DNA from: Enterococcus crotali
GTDB lineage: Bacteria; Bacillota; Bacilli; Lactobacillales; Enterococcaceae
NCBI RefSeq assembly: GCF_000633635.1
Contig: NZ_AYPQ01000001.1
Location: 468,820 to 532,819, forward strand
Direction: 5' to 3'
DNA length: 64,000 bases
Positions 20,185-29,389 of this stretch are shown here, piece after piece. Both the position numbers and the translations under genes were made by a program. Position 1 is the stretch's first letter. Every line of letters begins with the position of its first letter. Below the pieces are notes generated by a model. That model did not search any database and was not told the DNA's origin. It saw nothing but the letters and a program-made list of their open reading frames with translations.

Positions 20185-22098
20185 TCAAATGCTTTCTGCT
20201 GTTTGGGATGAATAGTTGCTTGGTGAGAATTTTTCGGTTGGAATTGATTTTAGCATTCTCAAACCGTTTAGAATAACGAGAATTGTACTTCCTTCATGAC
20301 CTATAACGCCAAGCGGTAAATTGATGATCTGAAAGAAATTAGATAAAATCAATAGAATGATGATGCCAGCAGAAAAAGCAATATTTTGAGTCACGATTCG
20401 CTTCAGTTTTTTTGAAAGTAGGTGACTCATTTGTAATTTCTCCAAATCATTTTGTATTAAAACGATATCAGCTACATCCATCGCAATATCAGTTCCTTCT
20501 CCCATTGCTACTCCAATTGCTGCATTGGCTAGGGCTGGAGCGTCATTAACTCCGTCACCGACCATAACGTTTACACCAAAAGTTTCTTTTTGTTCCTTGA
20601 TCAGCTTTGTTTTGTCCTCAGGTAAACAATTTGCGAAAAGTTCATCCACTTCTAGTTCGGCGGCCACTGCTGCCGCTGTCTTTTCATGATCACCGGTAAT
20701 CATAGTTGTATGGATGCCAGCTTGTTTAAAATAATTAAGCACTTTTTTTGCTTCCGGTTTAGGTACATCCAATAATCCAAAATAGGCGATAACTTCTTGA
20801 TTTTTCGAGAGATAGATCACTGTTTTTCCGTCTGTTTGTAGTTGATTGATCTCAGCTTGAATGTTATTTGAAAGGATCGCCTGGTTATTGAATGCACCTT
20901 TTCCAACAGACCAAGTAACTGAATCAATCGTTGTTTCCATGCCAAAGCCAATAATATTTTTTACTTCTATGTGGGTATATATTTCGGTGCTTTCATCATC
21001 AAAACGACTAATGATCGCTTGAGCCAAAGGATGTGTGGATTGTCTTTCCATCGCTAAGAGAATATTTAAGCCTTCTTGTTTATTTTTTAGAAAAACAGCA
21101 TCTGTAACAACAGGAACCCCACGAGTCAAGGTGCCCGTTTTATCAAAGGCAATTGCTTTTAATGAAGCCAAATTTTCTAAATAAACACCACCTTTAAATA
21201 AGACCCCATTTCTTGCCCCATTAGAAATAGCAGCTAAGGTTGCAGGCGTTGCTGAGGCTACTAAAGCGCAAGGCGAAGCAACAACGAGTAGGACCATTCC
21301 TCTATAAAAGCTCTCATTCCATGACCAGTCTAAAAAAAAGTATGGGATCAAAATCATCATAGGAATAGCAATCAAAACGACTTTTACATAGATATTTTCT
21401 AATTTTTCAATAAAAGTTGCTGTTTGTGAAGGTGTATTTTGTGCTTCGTCAACGAGACGAATGATTTTAGCAAATAAAGTATCCTCACTATTTTTGTTAA
21501 CGGTCATTGTTATAGCTTCACCTAAATTGATTGTTCCGCCGAATAACTGTTCTTCCATTCCTTTTTCAACAGGAATGGACTCTCCTGTAATAGCGGCTTC
21601 GTCAAAGGTAGATGCCCCTTTAGTTAAAATGCCATCGATTGGGATGCGTGCCCCTTTTGGTACAAGCAGGTTATCGCCAATTTGTAATTCAGTGACAGCT
21701 ACTTCAGTTGTTTTGCCTAACTCATCAAGCAAAAAAGCTGTCTCTGGCTGCAAGTTCATTAAACTTGAGATTTCTTTTTTACTTTTATTCGTTGTGTATT
21801 CTTCCAGCGCACCACTAAGACAGAAGATAAAGGTCAGCATGGCTCCTTCAAACCAATTTCCGATGATACAAGCACCGATTGCGGCCAAAGCCATAAGTAA
21901 ATCAACATTTAGATGCTTATTTTCAAAGGTATCAAGTAGTCCTTCTTTTGTTTGTTTGAATCCACCAAAAAGAATGGCTAAAATGAAGCTGATCGGATAA
22001 AAAAATACACCGGTTTTTTCCAAAATAAATCCTACAATCATAAATACCAAACATAAAACTGTGGCTAGTAGCGCTTTTTTTTCTTCTGAAAGTTTCAT
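20185..22098 (-). CDS. P1B-4-type metal-exporting ATPase (PfeT/FrvA/ZosA-like)
   Basis: A 637-residue P-type ATPase. It has no N-terminal metal-binding domain and starts directly with membrane helices. The phosphorylation motif is AFDKTGTLTRG and the hinge motif MVGDGVNDAPALANA. The membrane metal site reads SPCALV instead of the CPC of copper and zinc pumps, and the last helices contain GHEGSTILVILNG. The SPC plus HEGST pair marks the P1B-4 group, whose Gram-positive members (PfeT, FrvA) export Fe(II), with cobalt or zinc as other possible substrates. ATG 22098 follows AAGGAG at a good distance; the GTG nine bases upstream does not. Two Fur-like boxes precede the gene. Confidence 0.88.
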   Translation of the reverse strand: MKLSEEKKALLATVLCLVFMIVGFILEKTGVFFYPISFILAILFGGFKQTKEGLLDTFENKHLNVDLLMALAAIGACIIGNWFEGAMLTFIFCLSGALEEYTTNKSKKEISSLMNLQPETAFLLDELGKTTEVAVTELQIGDNLLVPKGARIPIDGILTKGASTFDEAAITGESIPVEKGMEEQLFGGTINLGEAITMTVNKNSEDTLFAKIIRLVDEAQNTPSQTATFIEKLENIYVKVVLIAIPMMILIPYFFLDWSWNESFYRGMVLLVVASPCALVASATPATLAAISNGARNGVLFKGGVYLENLASLKAIAFDKTGTLTRGVPVVTDAVFLKNKQEGLNILLAMERQSTHPLAQAIISRFDDESTEIYTHIEVKNIIGFGMETTIDSVTWSVGKGAFNNQAILSNNIQAEINQLQTDGKTVIYLSKNQEVIAYFGLLDVPKPEAKKVLNYFKQAGIHTTMITGDHEKTAAAVAAELEVDELFANCLPEDKTKLIKEQKETFGVNVMVGDGVNDAPALANAAIGVAMGEGTDIAMDVADIVLIQNDLEKLQMSHLLSKKLKRIVTQNIAFSAGIIILLILSNFFQIINLPLGVIGHEGSTILVILNGLRMLKSIPTEKFSPSNYSSQTAESI

Positions 22099-22152
22099 TG
22101 ATATCACTCCTTATAAAGAGCATAGCACATTTGGAATCTAATTGATAATTAA

Positions 22153-22264
22153 TTATTCTAAATGAGAACGATAGTAGTTATCAATTAGATTAAACCTTTT
22201 GAATATTGAGTTATTTGTTTTTTTAAAATAGACTTATTCTAAATAAGAACGATAATCATTATCA
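22153..22264 (-). promoter_or_regulatory. Two Fur-like operator copies upstream of the metal ATPase gene
   Basis: Two direct copies of a ~35-base unit start at 22153 and 22234 (TTATTCTAAATGAGAACG and TTATTCTAAATAAGAACG). Each ends in a Fur-like inverted repeat. The copy at 22250-22264 reads CGATAATCATTATCA, 14 of 15 positions of the 7-1-7 Fur box; the copy at 22169-22183 reads CGATAGTAGTTATCA. On the minus strand a TTATCA/TATGCT promoter lies between box 1 and the gene, so the boxes are upstream of the -35, a position that suits activation. PerR could also be involved. Confidence 0.7.
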
Positions 22265-22329
22265 ATATAAAGACGAAATAGAAGCATGCCTACTTCAAAA
22301 AAATGTGCCACGTGATTTATATAAGTACA

Positions 22330-22370
22330 AAAAAATAACCTAGAGAAAACTTAAAAAGTTCTCTTTAGGT
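22330..22370 (-). terminator. Terminator of uppP
   Basis: ACCTAGAGAAAACTT and AAGTTCTCTTTAGGT (22338-22370) pair with little mismatch. The minus strand then runs into a T tract. Confidence 0.75.
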
Positions 22371-22413
22371 CAGTAAAAAATTTAAGTGTTATTTGTTATC
22401 CTCTTAAAAATAA

Positions 22414-23244
22414 TTATGAAAAAAGCCAATAACTAATAAGTAAAACACCGAGTACAATTCGATACCAGCCAAACGCTGTGAAATCGTTTCGTTTTAAGTA
22501 GTTCAATAAGAATTTTATCACGATGATTGAAACGAAAAACGCTACAATAGAACCTGTGAGTAGAATAATTATTTCATCAAAACCAAATGAATTTCCTTTC
22601 ATAACGAATTTTACAATTTTTAAAAAACTTGCACCGAACATTACAGGAATTCCAAGGAAAAAAGAAAATTCCGTTGCAACGAACCGTGATGCTCCGATGA
22701 TGATTGCCCCCAGAATAGTTGCGCCTGAGCGTGATGTTCCTGGAATAAGGGACAATACTTGAAAGAAACCAACAATCGCTGCTGCTTTATAGGTGAAATC
22801 CCTCAAATCTGTACATTTTGGTTTGCGATCGCGATTTCTTTTTTCAATCACAACAAAAGCTATCCCATAAACGATCAGCATCAAGGATACTGTAAAGAAA
22901 TTATGGAATTTTGCTTCTAACCAGTCATCTAAAGGAATGCCAATGATTGCAGCTGGCGCACAAGCAACGACTACTTTTGACCATAAAATCCAGGTATCCT
23001 TTTTTTCAGTTTGATCTTTTTGTGGGGAGAATGGGTTTAGCTTATGAAAATAAAGAACGACAACCGCCATAATCGCACCAAGCTGGATGACAACATTGAA
23101 CATTTCCATAAAATCTTTGCTGAGGTTCATTTTAATAAATTCATCGACTAAGATTAAATGTCCAGTACTACTAATTGGGAGCCATTCAGTCACTCCCTCG
23201 ATGATTCCTAGAATAATTGCTTTCCATAAATTTGATAAAAGCAT
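22414..23244 (-). CDS. uppP: Undecaprenyl-diphosphatase UppP (BacA)
   Basis: A 276-residue membrane enzyme that removes a phosphate from undecaprenyl diphosphate so that the carrier can be reused in wall synthesis; overproduction gives bacitracin resistance in other species. The two conserved motifs are [16 protein letters not shown] near residues 15-30 and [19 protein letters not shown] near 150-170. ATG 23244 follows GGAAAGGATT on the minus strand and gives the family length; the longer frame to 23313 adds 23 residues without a ribosome binding site before them. It is transcribed alone, with its own terminator. Confidence 0.94.
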   Translation of the reverse strand: MLLSNLWKAIILGIIEGVTEWLPISSTGHLILVDEFIKMNLSKDFMEMFNVVIQLGAIMAVVVLYFHKLNPFSPQKDQTEKKDTWILWSKVVVACAPAAIIGIPLDDWLEAKFHNFFTVSLMLIVYGIAFVVIEKRNRDRKPKCTDLRDFTYKAAAIVGFFQVLSLIPGTSRSGATILGAIIIGASRFVATEFSFFLGIPVMFGASFLKIVKFVMKGNSFGFDEIIILLTGSIVAFFVSIIVIKFLLNYLKRNDFTAFGWYRIVLGVLLISYWLFS

Positions 23245-23423
23245 AGATTCAATCCTTTCCAGCATAAAATAATAAATCACTAATAGTATACCTTTTAGTC
23301 TGAGAAAAACCAACTAACTTTTGATTTGCATTAGAAAATTTTAGAATCTAGTATCTCAAGTGTTGTAATTATTCGAAGAATTTTCTATACTATTACTATT
23401 CGTGAAAATTGGAGGAGAAAACA

Positions 23424-23915
23424 ATGTTTGGATTTTTGAAAAAGAAGGAACCGGTGCAGTTAAATGAAATGTTATATGCGGTAACAACGGGAAATTTGAT
23501 TCCGATTAGTGAAGTTAATGATCCTGTTTTTTCACAAAAAATGATGGGTGATGGATTTGCAGTTATACCAGAGTCAGGCGATATTTATTCACCGATTGTC
23601 GGAGAAGTGTTAAGTGTTTTTCAGACAAAACATGCTGTAGGAATGAAAATGGCAAATGGACTGGAAATTTTACTTCATATGGGGATCGACACAGTTGAAT
23701 TGAATGGAGAACCATTTGATATAAAAGTAAGCGAAGGCACCAAAGTAACACAAGAAACATTGATTGCCAAAGTAGACTTAGATGCAATCAAAGCTGCAGG
23801 GAAAGCGATTGATATGGTTGTTGTGATCACTAACATGGACAGTGTAAAAAACGTTAAGCTTAATAAAGTGGGACCAGTTACTGCTGGAGAAGAAGTTGGA
23901 ATTGCTGAAGCTTGA
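23424..23915 (+). CDS. PTS EIIA component, glucose (Crr) type
   Basis: A stand-alone 163-residue EIIA of the glucose/sucrose superfamily. The phosphorylated histidine is in LEILLHMGIDTV (about residue 86), and the partner histidine lies in QTKHAVGMKM (about residue 71). ATG 23424 follows GGAGGAG. It carries phosphate from HPr to EIIB domains that lack their own IIA. The EIIBC encoded at 25150 has no EIIA domain, so this protein is the likely donor for N-acetylmuramate uptake, and perhaps for other IIA-less permeases. It ends with a strong terminator and is not in the murQ transcript. Confidence 0.88.
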   Translation: MFGFLKKKEPVQLNEMLYAVTTGNLIPISEVNDPVFSQKMMGDGFAVIPESGDIYSPIVGEVLSVFQTKHAVGMKMANGLEILLHMGIDTVELNGEPFDIKVSEGTKVTQETLIAKVDLDAIKAAGKAIDMVVVITNMDSVKNVKLNKVGPVTAGEEVGIAEA

Positions 23916-23935
23916 TTTGCTGATTTTTTATATTC

Positions 23936-23970
23936 AAAAGTAAGGGAAAAGTACTTTCCTTACTTTTTTT
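23936..23970 (+). terminator. Terminator after the EIIA gene
   Basis: AAAAGTAAGG (23936-23945) pairs with CCTTACTTTT (23958-23967), followed by more T residues. Confidence 0.88.
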
Positions 23971-24023
23971 ATTTCTCATCTATGAAAATTAATTTCAATT
24001 TAATTTATCAATATTTACTTTAT

Positions 24024-24065
24024 TTGAAATAATGTTTCGATTAGTTTATAATGGAAACGAATTAA
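24024..24065 (+). promoter_or_regulatory. murQ promoter with overlapping cre-like site
   Basis: TTGAAA (24024-24029), a 17-base spacer and TATAAT (24047-24052) form a near-consensus promoter. ATGGAAACGAATTAA (24051-24065) fits the catabolite-responsive element consensus WTGNAANCGNWNNCW with one mismatch and overlaps the start-site region, a position that would give CcpA repression. Confidence 0.7.
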
Positions 24066-24240
24066 GAGAGACCAAGGAATACTGTACTATAGTCAAGAGA
24101 TAAGTATTATTCGACCTAATGGGATTTTTACTTCCTTGCACATTCCGAAAGGCAATACAGTATTATACAGGCAAAAGCTAAAACAAAATGAATCAAAGCT
24201 GATAAGATTTTTAAACTGATAGAGAAGGGAACTTTCTAAA
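24066..24240 (+). promoter_or_regulatory. Long structured leader of the murQ operon
   Basis: About 175 bases separate the promoter from murQ, with no ORF. AATACTGTA (24078-24086) can pair with TACAGTATT (24156-24164). CAAGGAA (24073-24079) can pair with TTCCTTG (24132-24138). The two pairings share bases 24078-24079 and so compete. No match to a known riboswitch class is recognised and no clear terminator T run follows. Confidence 0.4.
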
Positions 24241-25128
24241 ATGAACTTAGATAAACTAACAACTGAACGCAGAAATCAAGAGACGATGAACTTGGATGAA
24301 CTAACAATCAAAGAAGCATTGATCAAAATGAATCAGGAAGATCAGAAAGTGGCATTAGCAGTAAAGAAAGTATTGCCTGAAATAGAATTGGTTGTCAAGG
24401 CAATCATTGATGCCTTTAATCAAGGAGGACGTTTGATTTATATGGGAGCTGGAACGAGCGGTCGCTTAGGTGTGCTGGATGCGGCAGAATGTGTACCAAC
24501 ATTTGGTGTATCACCTGAAATGGTTCAAGGGTTGATTGCTGGTGGTCAAAAAGCGTTGACGATTGCAGTTGAGGGAGCAGAAGATTCTAAAGCGCTAGGA
24601 CGACAAGACTTAATAAAATTAAATCTAACAGATAAAGATGTAGTTGTTGGGATTGCTGCAAGCGGACGGACGCCGTATGTGATTGGCGGATTGGTTTATG
24701 CTGATTCAATCAAGGCCGTAACAGCATCTATTTCTTGTAATAAGGAAGCAGAAATCAGCCGCTATGCCAAAATGCCGATCGAAGTCGATGTAGGGCCGGA
24801 ATTTCTAACAGGGTCCACGCGCTTGAAGTCTGGAACTGCGCAAAAGTTGATCTTAAATATGCTGTCGACCCTTTCAATGATCGGTATCGGTAAAGTATAC
24901 AACAATTTGATGGTGGACGTGAAAGCAACGAATGAAAAATTAGTAGAGCGTTCCAAACGAATTATCATGGAAGCTACGAATTGTGAGTATGAAACAGCGA
25001 CAGATTTCTTTATCCAAGCAGATGGAAATGTGAAATTGGCAATAGTAATGCTACTGACAAACGTTACAAAAGAAGAAGCGACGGAAAAATTAATTCAAGG
25101 AAATCATTTCATAAAAAATACCCTTTAA
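24241..25128 (+). CDS. murQ: N-acetylmuramic acid 6-phosphate etherase
   Basis: A 295-residue SIS-domain enzyme that cleaves the lactyl ether of MurNAc 6-phosphate to give GlcNAc 6-phosphate and D-lactate, so that cell-wall sugar can be recycled. The N-terminus has LTTERRNQETMNLDELT, and the sugar-phosphate site is seen in YMGAGTSGRLGVLDAAECVPTFG (about residues 67-89), with the catalytic glutamate in AAEC. A second block is LTGSTRLKSGTAQK. murP follows after 21 bases and murR after that, forming a complete MurNAc utilisation locus. Confidence 0.95.
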   Translation: MNLDKLTTERRNQETMNLDELTIKEALIKMNQEDQKVALAVKKVLPEIELVVKAIIDAFNQGGRLIYMGAGTSGRLGVLDAAECVPTFGVSPEMVQGLIAGGQKALTIAVEGAEDSKALGRQDLIKLNLTDKDVVVGIAASGRTPYVIGGLVYADSIKAVTASISCNKEAEISRYAKMPIEVDVGPEFLTGSTRLKSGTAQKLILNMLSTLSMIGIGKVYNNLMVDVKATNEKLVERSKRIIMEATNCEYETATDFFIQADGNVKLAIVMLLTNVTKEEATEKLIQGNHFIKNTL

Positions 25129-25149
25129 AAAAACGAGAGGAGGATCATC

Positions 25150-26595
25150 ATGACGGAAGATAACATCAAGCGTTTAGCCAGGGAAATATACGAAGAAGTT
25201 GGCGGTCAAGGCAATGTATTGAAGATACGACACTGCATGACTCGGGTGCGCATGGATATTCGTGATTATGATAAAGTGAAGTTGGAAGCTTTAAAAAAGA
25301 TTGATGGTGTATTGGGTGTAGTAGAAGATGATACGCTGCAAGTGGTTATCGGTCCTGGAACAGTGAATAAAGTGGCACAAGAAATGGTCGATAGTGTAGG
25401 TGTAAAGCTAGGTGAACAGTTTCCGGTTCATGAGAAGACTCAGACTGAGCTGACAGGCAAACAATTAGTGGAAGAAAAAGCGGCGCAAGTTAAAGCGGCA
25501 CAGGAAGAAAAAAATAAAAGTAACGCTAGATATAAAGTCGTTTTAAAATCAATATCTAATATTTTTGTACCAATGATCCCAGCATTTATCGGAGCTGGAG
25601 TGATTGGAGGGATTGCTACTGTAATGGCAAATTTATTAGTTGCAGGGACGATTGGAGATTTCTGGCAGCAGTATATCGATATACTGAACATCATTAAAAA
25701 TGGTATTTTTGCCTACCTCGCGTTATATACAGGCATCAATAGTGCAAGTGAATTTGGTGCAACGCCTGCTCTTGGCGGCGTGATTGGTGCAGTGACGATG
25801 CTGACTGGAATGAATAGTGAAACGCCACTGCCAAATGTTTTGACTGGTGGTACATTATCGGCAGGACAAGGAGGGATTATTGGGGTGATCTTTGCCGTTT
25901 GGCTTCTTTCATTGATTGAAAAAAAACTGCATAAAGTGATTCCTGATTCGATCGATAGTATTCTTACGCCAACCGTTTCGTTACTTGTAATCGGCTTGAT
26001 CACAATTTTTTTAATCATGCCTGTTGCAGGTTTTATTTCAAATGGTCTCATAGATATTATCAATGTTGTGTTAGCAAAAGGTGGTCTGCTTGCTGGATTT
26101 ATTTTAGGTGCAACCTTTCTACCAATGGTCATGTTTGGTCTACATCAAATACTAATACCAATCCATATTGAGATGATCGCTCAAACTAGCATGACATTAT
26201 TGTTGCCGATTTTTGCAATGGCTGGAGCAGGTCAAGTGGGTGCTGCGCTCGCATTATGGATTCGCTGTAAAAAAGATACTCAACTAGTTGAGATGATCAA
26301 AGGCGCGTTGCCAGTTGGTATACTAGGAATTGGTGAACCCTTGATTTATGGCGTAACATTACCATTGGGACGTCCATTTATTACAGCTTGTGTCGGTGGT
26401 GGAATCGGTGGAGCAGTAATCGGTTTTTTTGGAAACGTAGGCTCAATGGCAATTGGTCCAAGTGGTATTGCTTTGATTCCATTAATCACTAATAATCAGT
26501 GGTTGGCTTATATTTTAGGCTTATTAGCTGGATATGCCGGCGGTTTTATCATTACCTTTTTCTTTGGTGTTCCAAAAGACTTACAAGAGCAATAA
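25150..26595 (+). CDS. murP: PTS EIIBC transporter for N-acetylmuramic acid (MurP-type)
   Basis: A 481-residue PTS permease. The N-terminal EIIB domain has the phosphorylated cysteine in IRHCMTRVRMDI (about residue 28) and the block VLGVVEDDTLQVVIGPGTVNK. A charged linker (about residues 95-125) leads to a ten-helix EIIC domain with ILGIGEPLIYGVTLPLGRPF near residues 390-410. There is no EIIA domain. It takes up and phosphorylates a sugar; MurNAc is inferred from its place between murQ and murR. Start ATG 25150 follows GAGAGGAGGATCATC. Confidence 0.9.
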   Translation: MTEDNIKRLAREIYEEVGGQGNVLKIRHCMTRVRMDIRDYDKVKLEALKKIDGVLGVVEDDTLQVVIGPGTVNKVAQEMVDSVGVKLGEQFPVHEKTQTELTGKQLVEEKAAQVKAAQEEKNKSNARYKVVLKSISNIFVPMIPAFIGAGVIGGIATVMANLLVAGTIGDFWQQYIDILNIIKNGIFAYLALYTGINSASEFGATPALGGVIGAVTMLTGMNSETPLPNVLTGGTLSAGQGGIIGVIFAVWLLSLIEKKLHKVIPDSIDSILTPTVSLLVIGLITIFLIMPVAGFISNGLIDIINVVLAKGGLLAGFILGATFLPMVMFGLHQILIPIHIEMIAQTSMTLLLPIFAMAGAGQVGAALALWIRCKKDTQLVEMIKGALPVGILGIGEPLIYGVTLPLGRPFITACVGGGIGGAVIGFFGNVGSMAIGPSGIALIPLITNNQWLAYILGLLAGYAGGFIITFFFGVPKDLQEQ

Positions 26596-26816
26596 CAGCC
26601 TTTTTATAAGGAAACAATTAGCATTTAGTCTATGGCATTTTCTGATTTACATAGACAACCAGTTATTTAGGCTGTCAACAGAGGATATTCATATTTAACG
26701 AATGCATTTCTTTTCTGTTTCTTTTTCGTTATAATGAAGGAACAACTCACTGAATCAGCGAAATTTAATTATAACGAGAATCAAATGGTTTTAGCAGAGA
26801 AAAGGATTGGTGAAGA

Positions 26817-27695
26817 ATGCAGCAAAATATTATTTTAACGATTCAAGACCACCTAAAACATTTACCAGGATCCGAACAAAAAGTGGCAGATTATATTTTA
26901 AATAATACAAGTGAAGTCATTAACTTAAGTGCACAAGAATTGGCTAAAAAATCAGGTTCCAGTCCCGCTGCGATCATTCGCTTTTGTCGCTCGATTGAAG
27001 TTAGCGGTTTTACTGATTTAAAGCTGTTGCTTTCAGCAAATCTGGGCACTGTTGATACCCAAATGTATACAGAAGTCGAAAAGGGTGAAACGACAAGTGC
27101 GATTAAAGAGAAACTTCAGTATCGATTAGTTCATGTACTGGAACGCACGAATGAACATCTAGAAGATGAAGCGGTGGATTTAGCAGTTGAGCAATTAGAA
27201 AAGACTGGGATTATTTTTGTTTACGGTTTGGGCGCTTCTTCGCTCGTGGCTCAAGATATTTATCAGAAATTTACTAGACTTGGGCTAAACGTATTTTTTA
27301 CTATGGATCATCATTTGTTCGCTTCAGCTATTGGAACAAATAGTTTAGAAGGGACTTTTATCGGGATTTCAAGTTCAGGTACGAATCAAGAAACAAATGC
27401 ATTAGCAGACCTAGCAATCGAAAAAGGGATGCCAGTAATCGGGCTAACAGCTAATCCAACTTCACCTCTAGCACGCAAAAGCTCGGTCTTGCTGCTGACG
27501 CCTGCAGGAGAAGAAGCACCATTACGAAGTGCTGCGACTGTTTCTTTAACAGCTCAGCTTTATGTGGTAGATGTTTTGTTTTTTGCCTATGCAGCTAAAA
27601 ATTACGATAAAATACTAGAAAAAATTCAACATTCTAAAGGCGCTGTTGAAATTGTAAAAAAAGAGTTGAATGAAACGATAAAAAAGAAAGGATGA
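26817..27695 (+). CDS. murR: RpiR family regulator of MurNAc genes (MurR)
   Basis: A 292-residue RpiR-type transcription factor. The N-terminal helix-turn-helix domain (about residues 1-78) contains LPGSEQKVADYILNN and ELAKKSGSSPAAIIRFCRSI. The C-terminal SIS domain (about 125-260) contains IFVYGLGASSLVAQDIYQKF and GISSSGTNQETNALADLA and binds a sugar phosphate, by analogy MurNAc 6-phosphate. It is 221 bases after murP with its own apparent -10 (TTATAAT near 26730), so it may be transcribed separately. It probably controls the murQ-murP promoter. Confidence 0.88.
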   Translation: MQQNIILTIQDHLKHLPGSEQKVADYILNNTSEVINLSAQELAKKSGSSPAAIIRFCRSIEVSGFTDLKLLLSANLGTVDTQMYTEVEKGETTSAIKEKLQYRLVHVLERTNEHLEDEAVDLAVEQLEKTGIIFVYGLGASSLVAQDIYQKFTRLGLNVFFTMDHHLFASAIGTNSLEGTFIGISSSGTNQETNALADLAIEKGMPVIGLTANPTSPLARKSSVLLLTPAGEEAPLRSAATVSLTAQLYVVDVLFFAYAAKNYDKILEKIQHSKGAVEIVKKELNETIKKKG

Positions 27696-27726
27696 GTCCA
27701 TTATTTGGCCGCATCCTTTCTTTTGT
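27682..27726. terminator. Bidirectional terminator between murR and the phosphatase gene
   Basis: AAAAGAAAGGATG (27682-27694) pairs exactly with CATCCTTTCTTTT (27712-27724). It overlaps the murR stop codon and has A and T runs on both sides. Confidence 0.88.
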
Positions 27727-27744
27727 TTTCATGACACTCTTAAA

Positions 27745-28446
27745 TTAATGATCGAATGAAATAGCACGTCCGTTATCGATGTAATGAGTATCGTTAACAG
27801 TATCGATCGTAAAGTGCCCATTTTCATAAATCAGCTTGGTCACACTGCCGTTTTCTAATCCAATCTGCATTGGCAAACTTGTGTCGATCAAGGACAATAA
27901 AAATGAAATTGTCAGGCCGTGAGAGACGATCATCACATTGCCACCGCCGTTTTGCTCTCGTCGATGAGCCATATCTTCAAATCCACTCCAAACTCGCTCA
28001 CGGATTTTTTCGTAAGGTTCAGCCCAATTGGCAGTATCTGCAGCGATAATGGCATCAGCTAAATCTTTGTAACTAATTCTGTTTGTCATCATATCTTCAT
28101 AGTTATTAAAGGCTAAAATTCTAGGAACGACACCCCAAAGTTCACCATCGTAACCACCATCTAAAGAACCAAAACACCATTCTCGGATGCGACTGTCAGT
28201 GCCGTAGGGAATAGCGGCACCGTCTTGATGCTCTTGTAGAATAATGCGAGCGGTCTGCATTGCACGTCCGCTATCACTAGAATAGGCTTCTTCAAAATCA
28301 ACCTCTTTTAAACCAAGACCTAAATAATGAATGACTTCTTCCCCTTCTTTAGTCAAAGGGGTATCTGACCAACCTTGAGTTCTACCAATCGTGTTGAACA
28401 TTGTTTTACCATGACGGATAATATAAAGTGTTGTAGGTTTATTCAT
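27745..28446 (-). CDS. Histidine phosphatase family protein (phosphoglycerate mutase-like)
   Basis: A 233-residue member of the histidine phosphatase superfamily. The catalytic motif LYIIRHGKTMFNTIGR holds the phosphorylated histidine at residue 12. The second conserved histidine is in VMIVSHGLTISFLL (about residue 175). The glutamate of the core appears in REWCFGSLDGG. The layout suggests a phosphatase more than a true glycolytic mutase, which has a different EGFNR-type insert. Ribosome binding site AGGAGGAACG precedes the ATG on the minus strand. The substrate is not predictable. Confidence 0.85.
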   Translation of the reverse strand: MNKPTTLYIIRHGKTMFNTIGRTQGWSDTPLTKEGEEVIHYLGLGLKEVDFEEAYSSDSGRAMQTARIILQEHQDGAAIPYGTDSRIREWCFGSLDGGYDGELWGVVPRILAFNNYEDMMTNRISYKDLADAIIAADTANWAEPYEKIRERVWSGFEDMAHRREQNGGGNVMIVSHGLTISFLLSLIDTSLPMQIGLENGSVTKLIYENGHFTIDTVNDTHYIDNGRAISFDH

Positions 28447-28493
28447 AAACGTTCCTCCTAAATTTAAACGCTAAATGGTATAAAAAATATGTT

Positions 28494-28512
28494 CGTGTCT
28501 TATTTTGACACG
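28494..28512 (-). terminator. Short hairpin after the MBL hydrolase gene
   Basis: CGTGTC (28494-28499) pairs with GACACG (28507-28512) around a seven-base loop. A T run follows a few bases later on the minus strand, so this is a weak terminator candidate. Confidence 0.35.
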
Positions 28513-28550
28513 GTTCTGTTCGATTCTTTTACGAAAGAAGATAGGTGATA

Positions 28551-29177
28551 CTAGTTGAAAAAAGGATTGGTTTTCTTTTCATGCTCGATCGTTGTAGCAT
28601 CGCCATGACCAGGATAAGCTGGGAATTCTTCTGGTAAAGTAAACAAATATGTGCGAATGCTGTGCAGCAGTTGTTCCAAATCCCCTGTGTGTAAATCAGT
28701 TCTGCCGATGCTGCCTTTGAATAAAGCATCTCCTGTGACAACAAAATCATCAAAAATAAAGCTGACACTTCCGATTGAGTGACCTGGTGTTGGTACGACA
28801 GAAAATCTGATCCCGTCTAAGTCATATTCTTTTAATTCAAATTCTACTTCTGCAGGTTGAACGATGATATCAGCAATATCATCATGGCGTCCTAAGCCGG
28901 ATAGGTTAAGAATAGGATTTGTTAACCATTCTTGCTCTAATGGACTAACGTAGACGGGTATTTTATATTGATGACGCAAGGTTTCGACTGCTCCGATATG
29001 GTCATAATGAGTATGCGTCAATAAAATCGCAATAGGTTTTTTTCCCGTTTTCTCAATTAAGTGTGCTATTTTTTCTGATTCAGCACCTGGATCGATGATT
29101 AATAAGCTTGACTCGTTATAAACTAGGTAACAATTTTCTTGGATTACGCCAGTTTGGATTCGTTCGATTTTCAGCAT
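28551..29177 (-). CDS. MBL-fold metallo-hydrolase (YqgX/glyoxalase II-like)
   Basis: A 208-residue metallo-beta-lactamase-fold hydrolase. The metal-binding motif THTHYDHIGAVETL is near residues 54-67, followed by a histidine in VPTPGHSIGSVSF (about 131), an aspartate in VVTGDALFKGSIGR (about 150) and the final histidine in YPGHGDATTIE (about 190). This set fits the short glyoxalase II-like group that includes Bacillus YqgX, lacking the C-terminal helical domain of true glyoxalase II. Ribosome binding site TAGGAGGC precedes the start on the minus strand. The thioester substrate is inferred only from the family. Confidence 0.87.
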   Translation of the reverse strand: MLKIERIQTGVIQENCYLVYNESSLLIIDPGAESEKIAHLIEKTGKKPIAILLTHTHYDHIGAVETLRHQYKIPVYVSPLEQEWLTNPILNLSGLGRHDDIADIIVQPAEVEFELKEYDLDGIRFSVVPTPGHSIGSVSFIFDDFVVTGDALFKGSIGRTDLHTGDLEQLLHSIRTYLFTLPEEFPAYPGHGDATTIEHEKKTNPFFN

Positions 29178-29389
29178 AGTTAGTTGCCTCCTAATAAGTA
29201 TGATTCTTCTTTAAGTATAACCTAACATCATCTAGAAACCAAAGGCAGAGATGCTCTTTTAAAGCGTTTTTTTTAAAACATCAATGTAAGTCACAAGTAA
29301 AAAGAATTGTAGTTTACTTTTATTTTGCAATCAACCATAATAAAGGGAGTATCTCTAATACGGGAATCAAAAGAGGAGCTTATCAGAAC

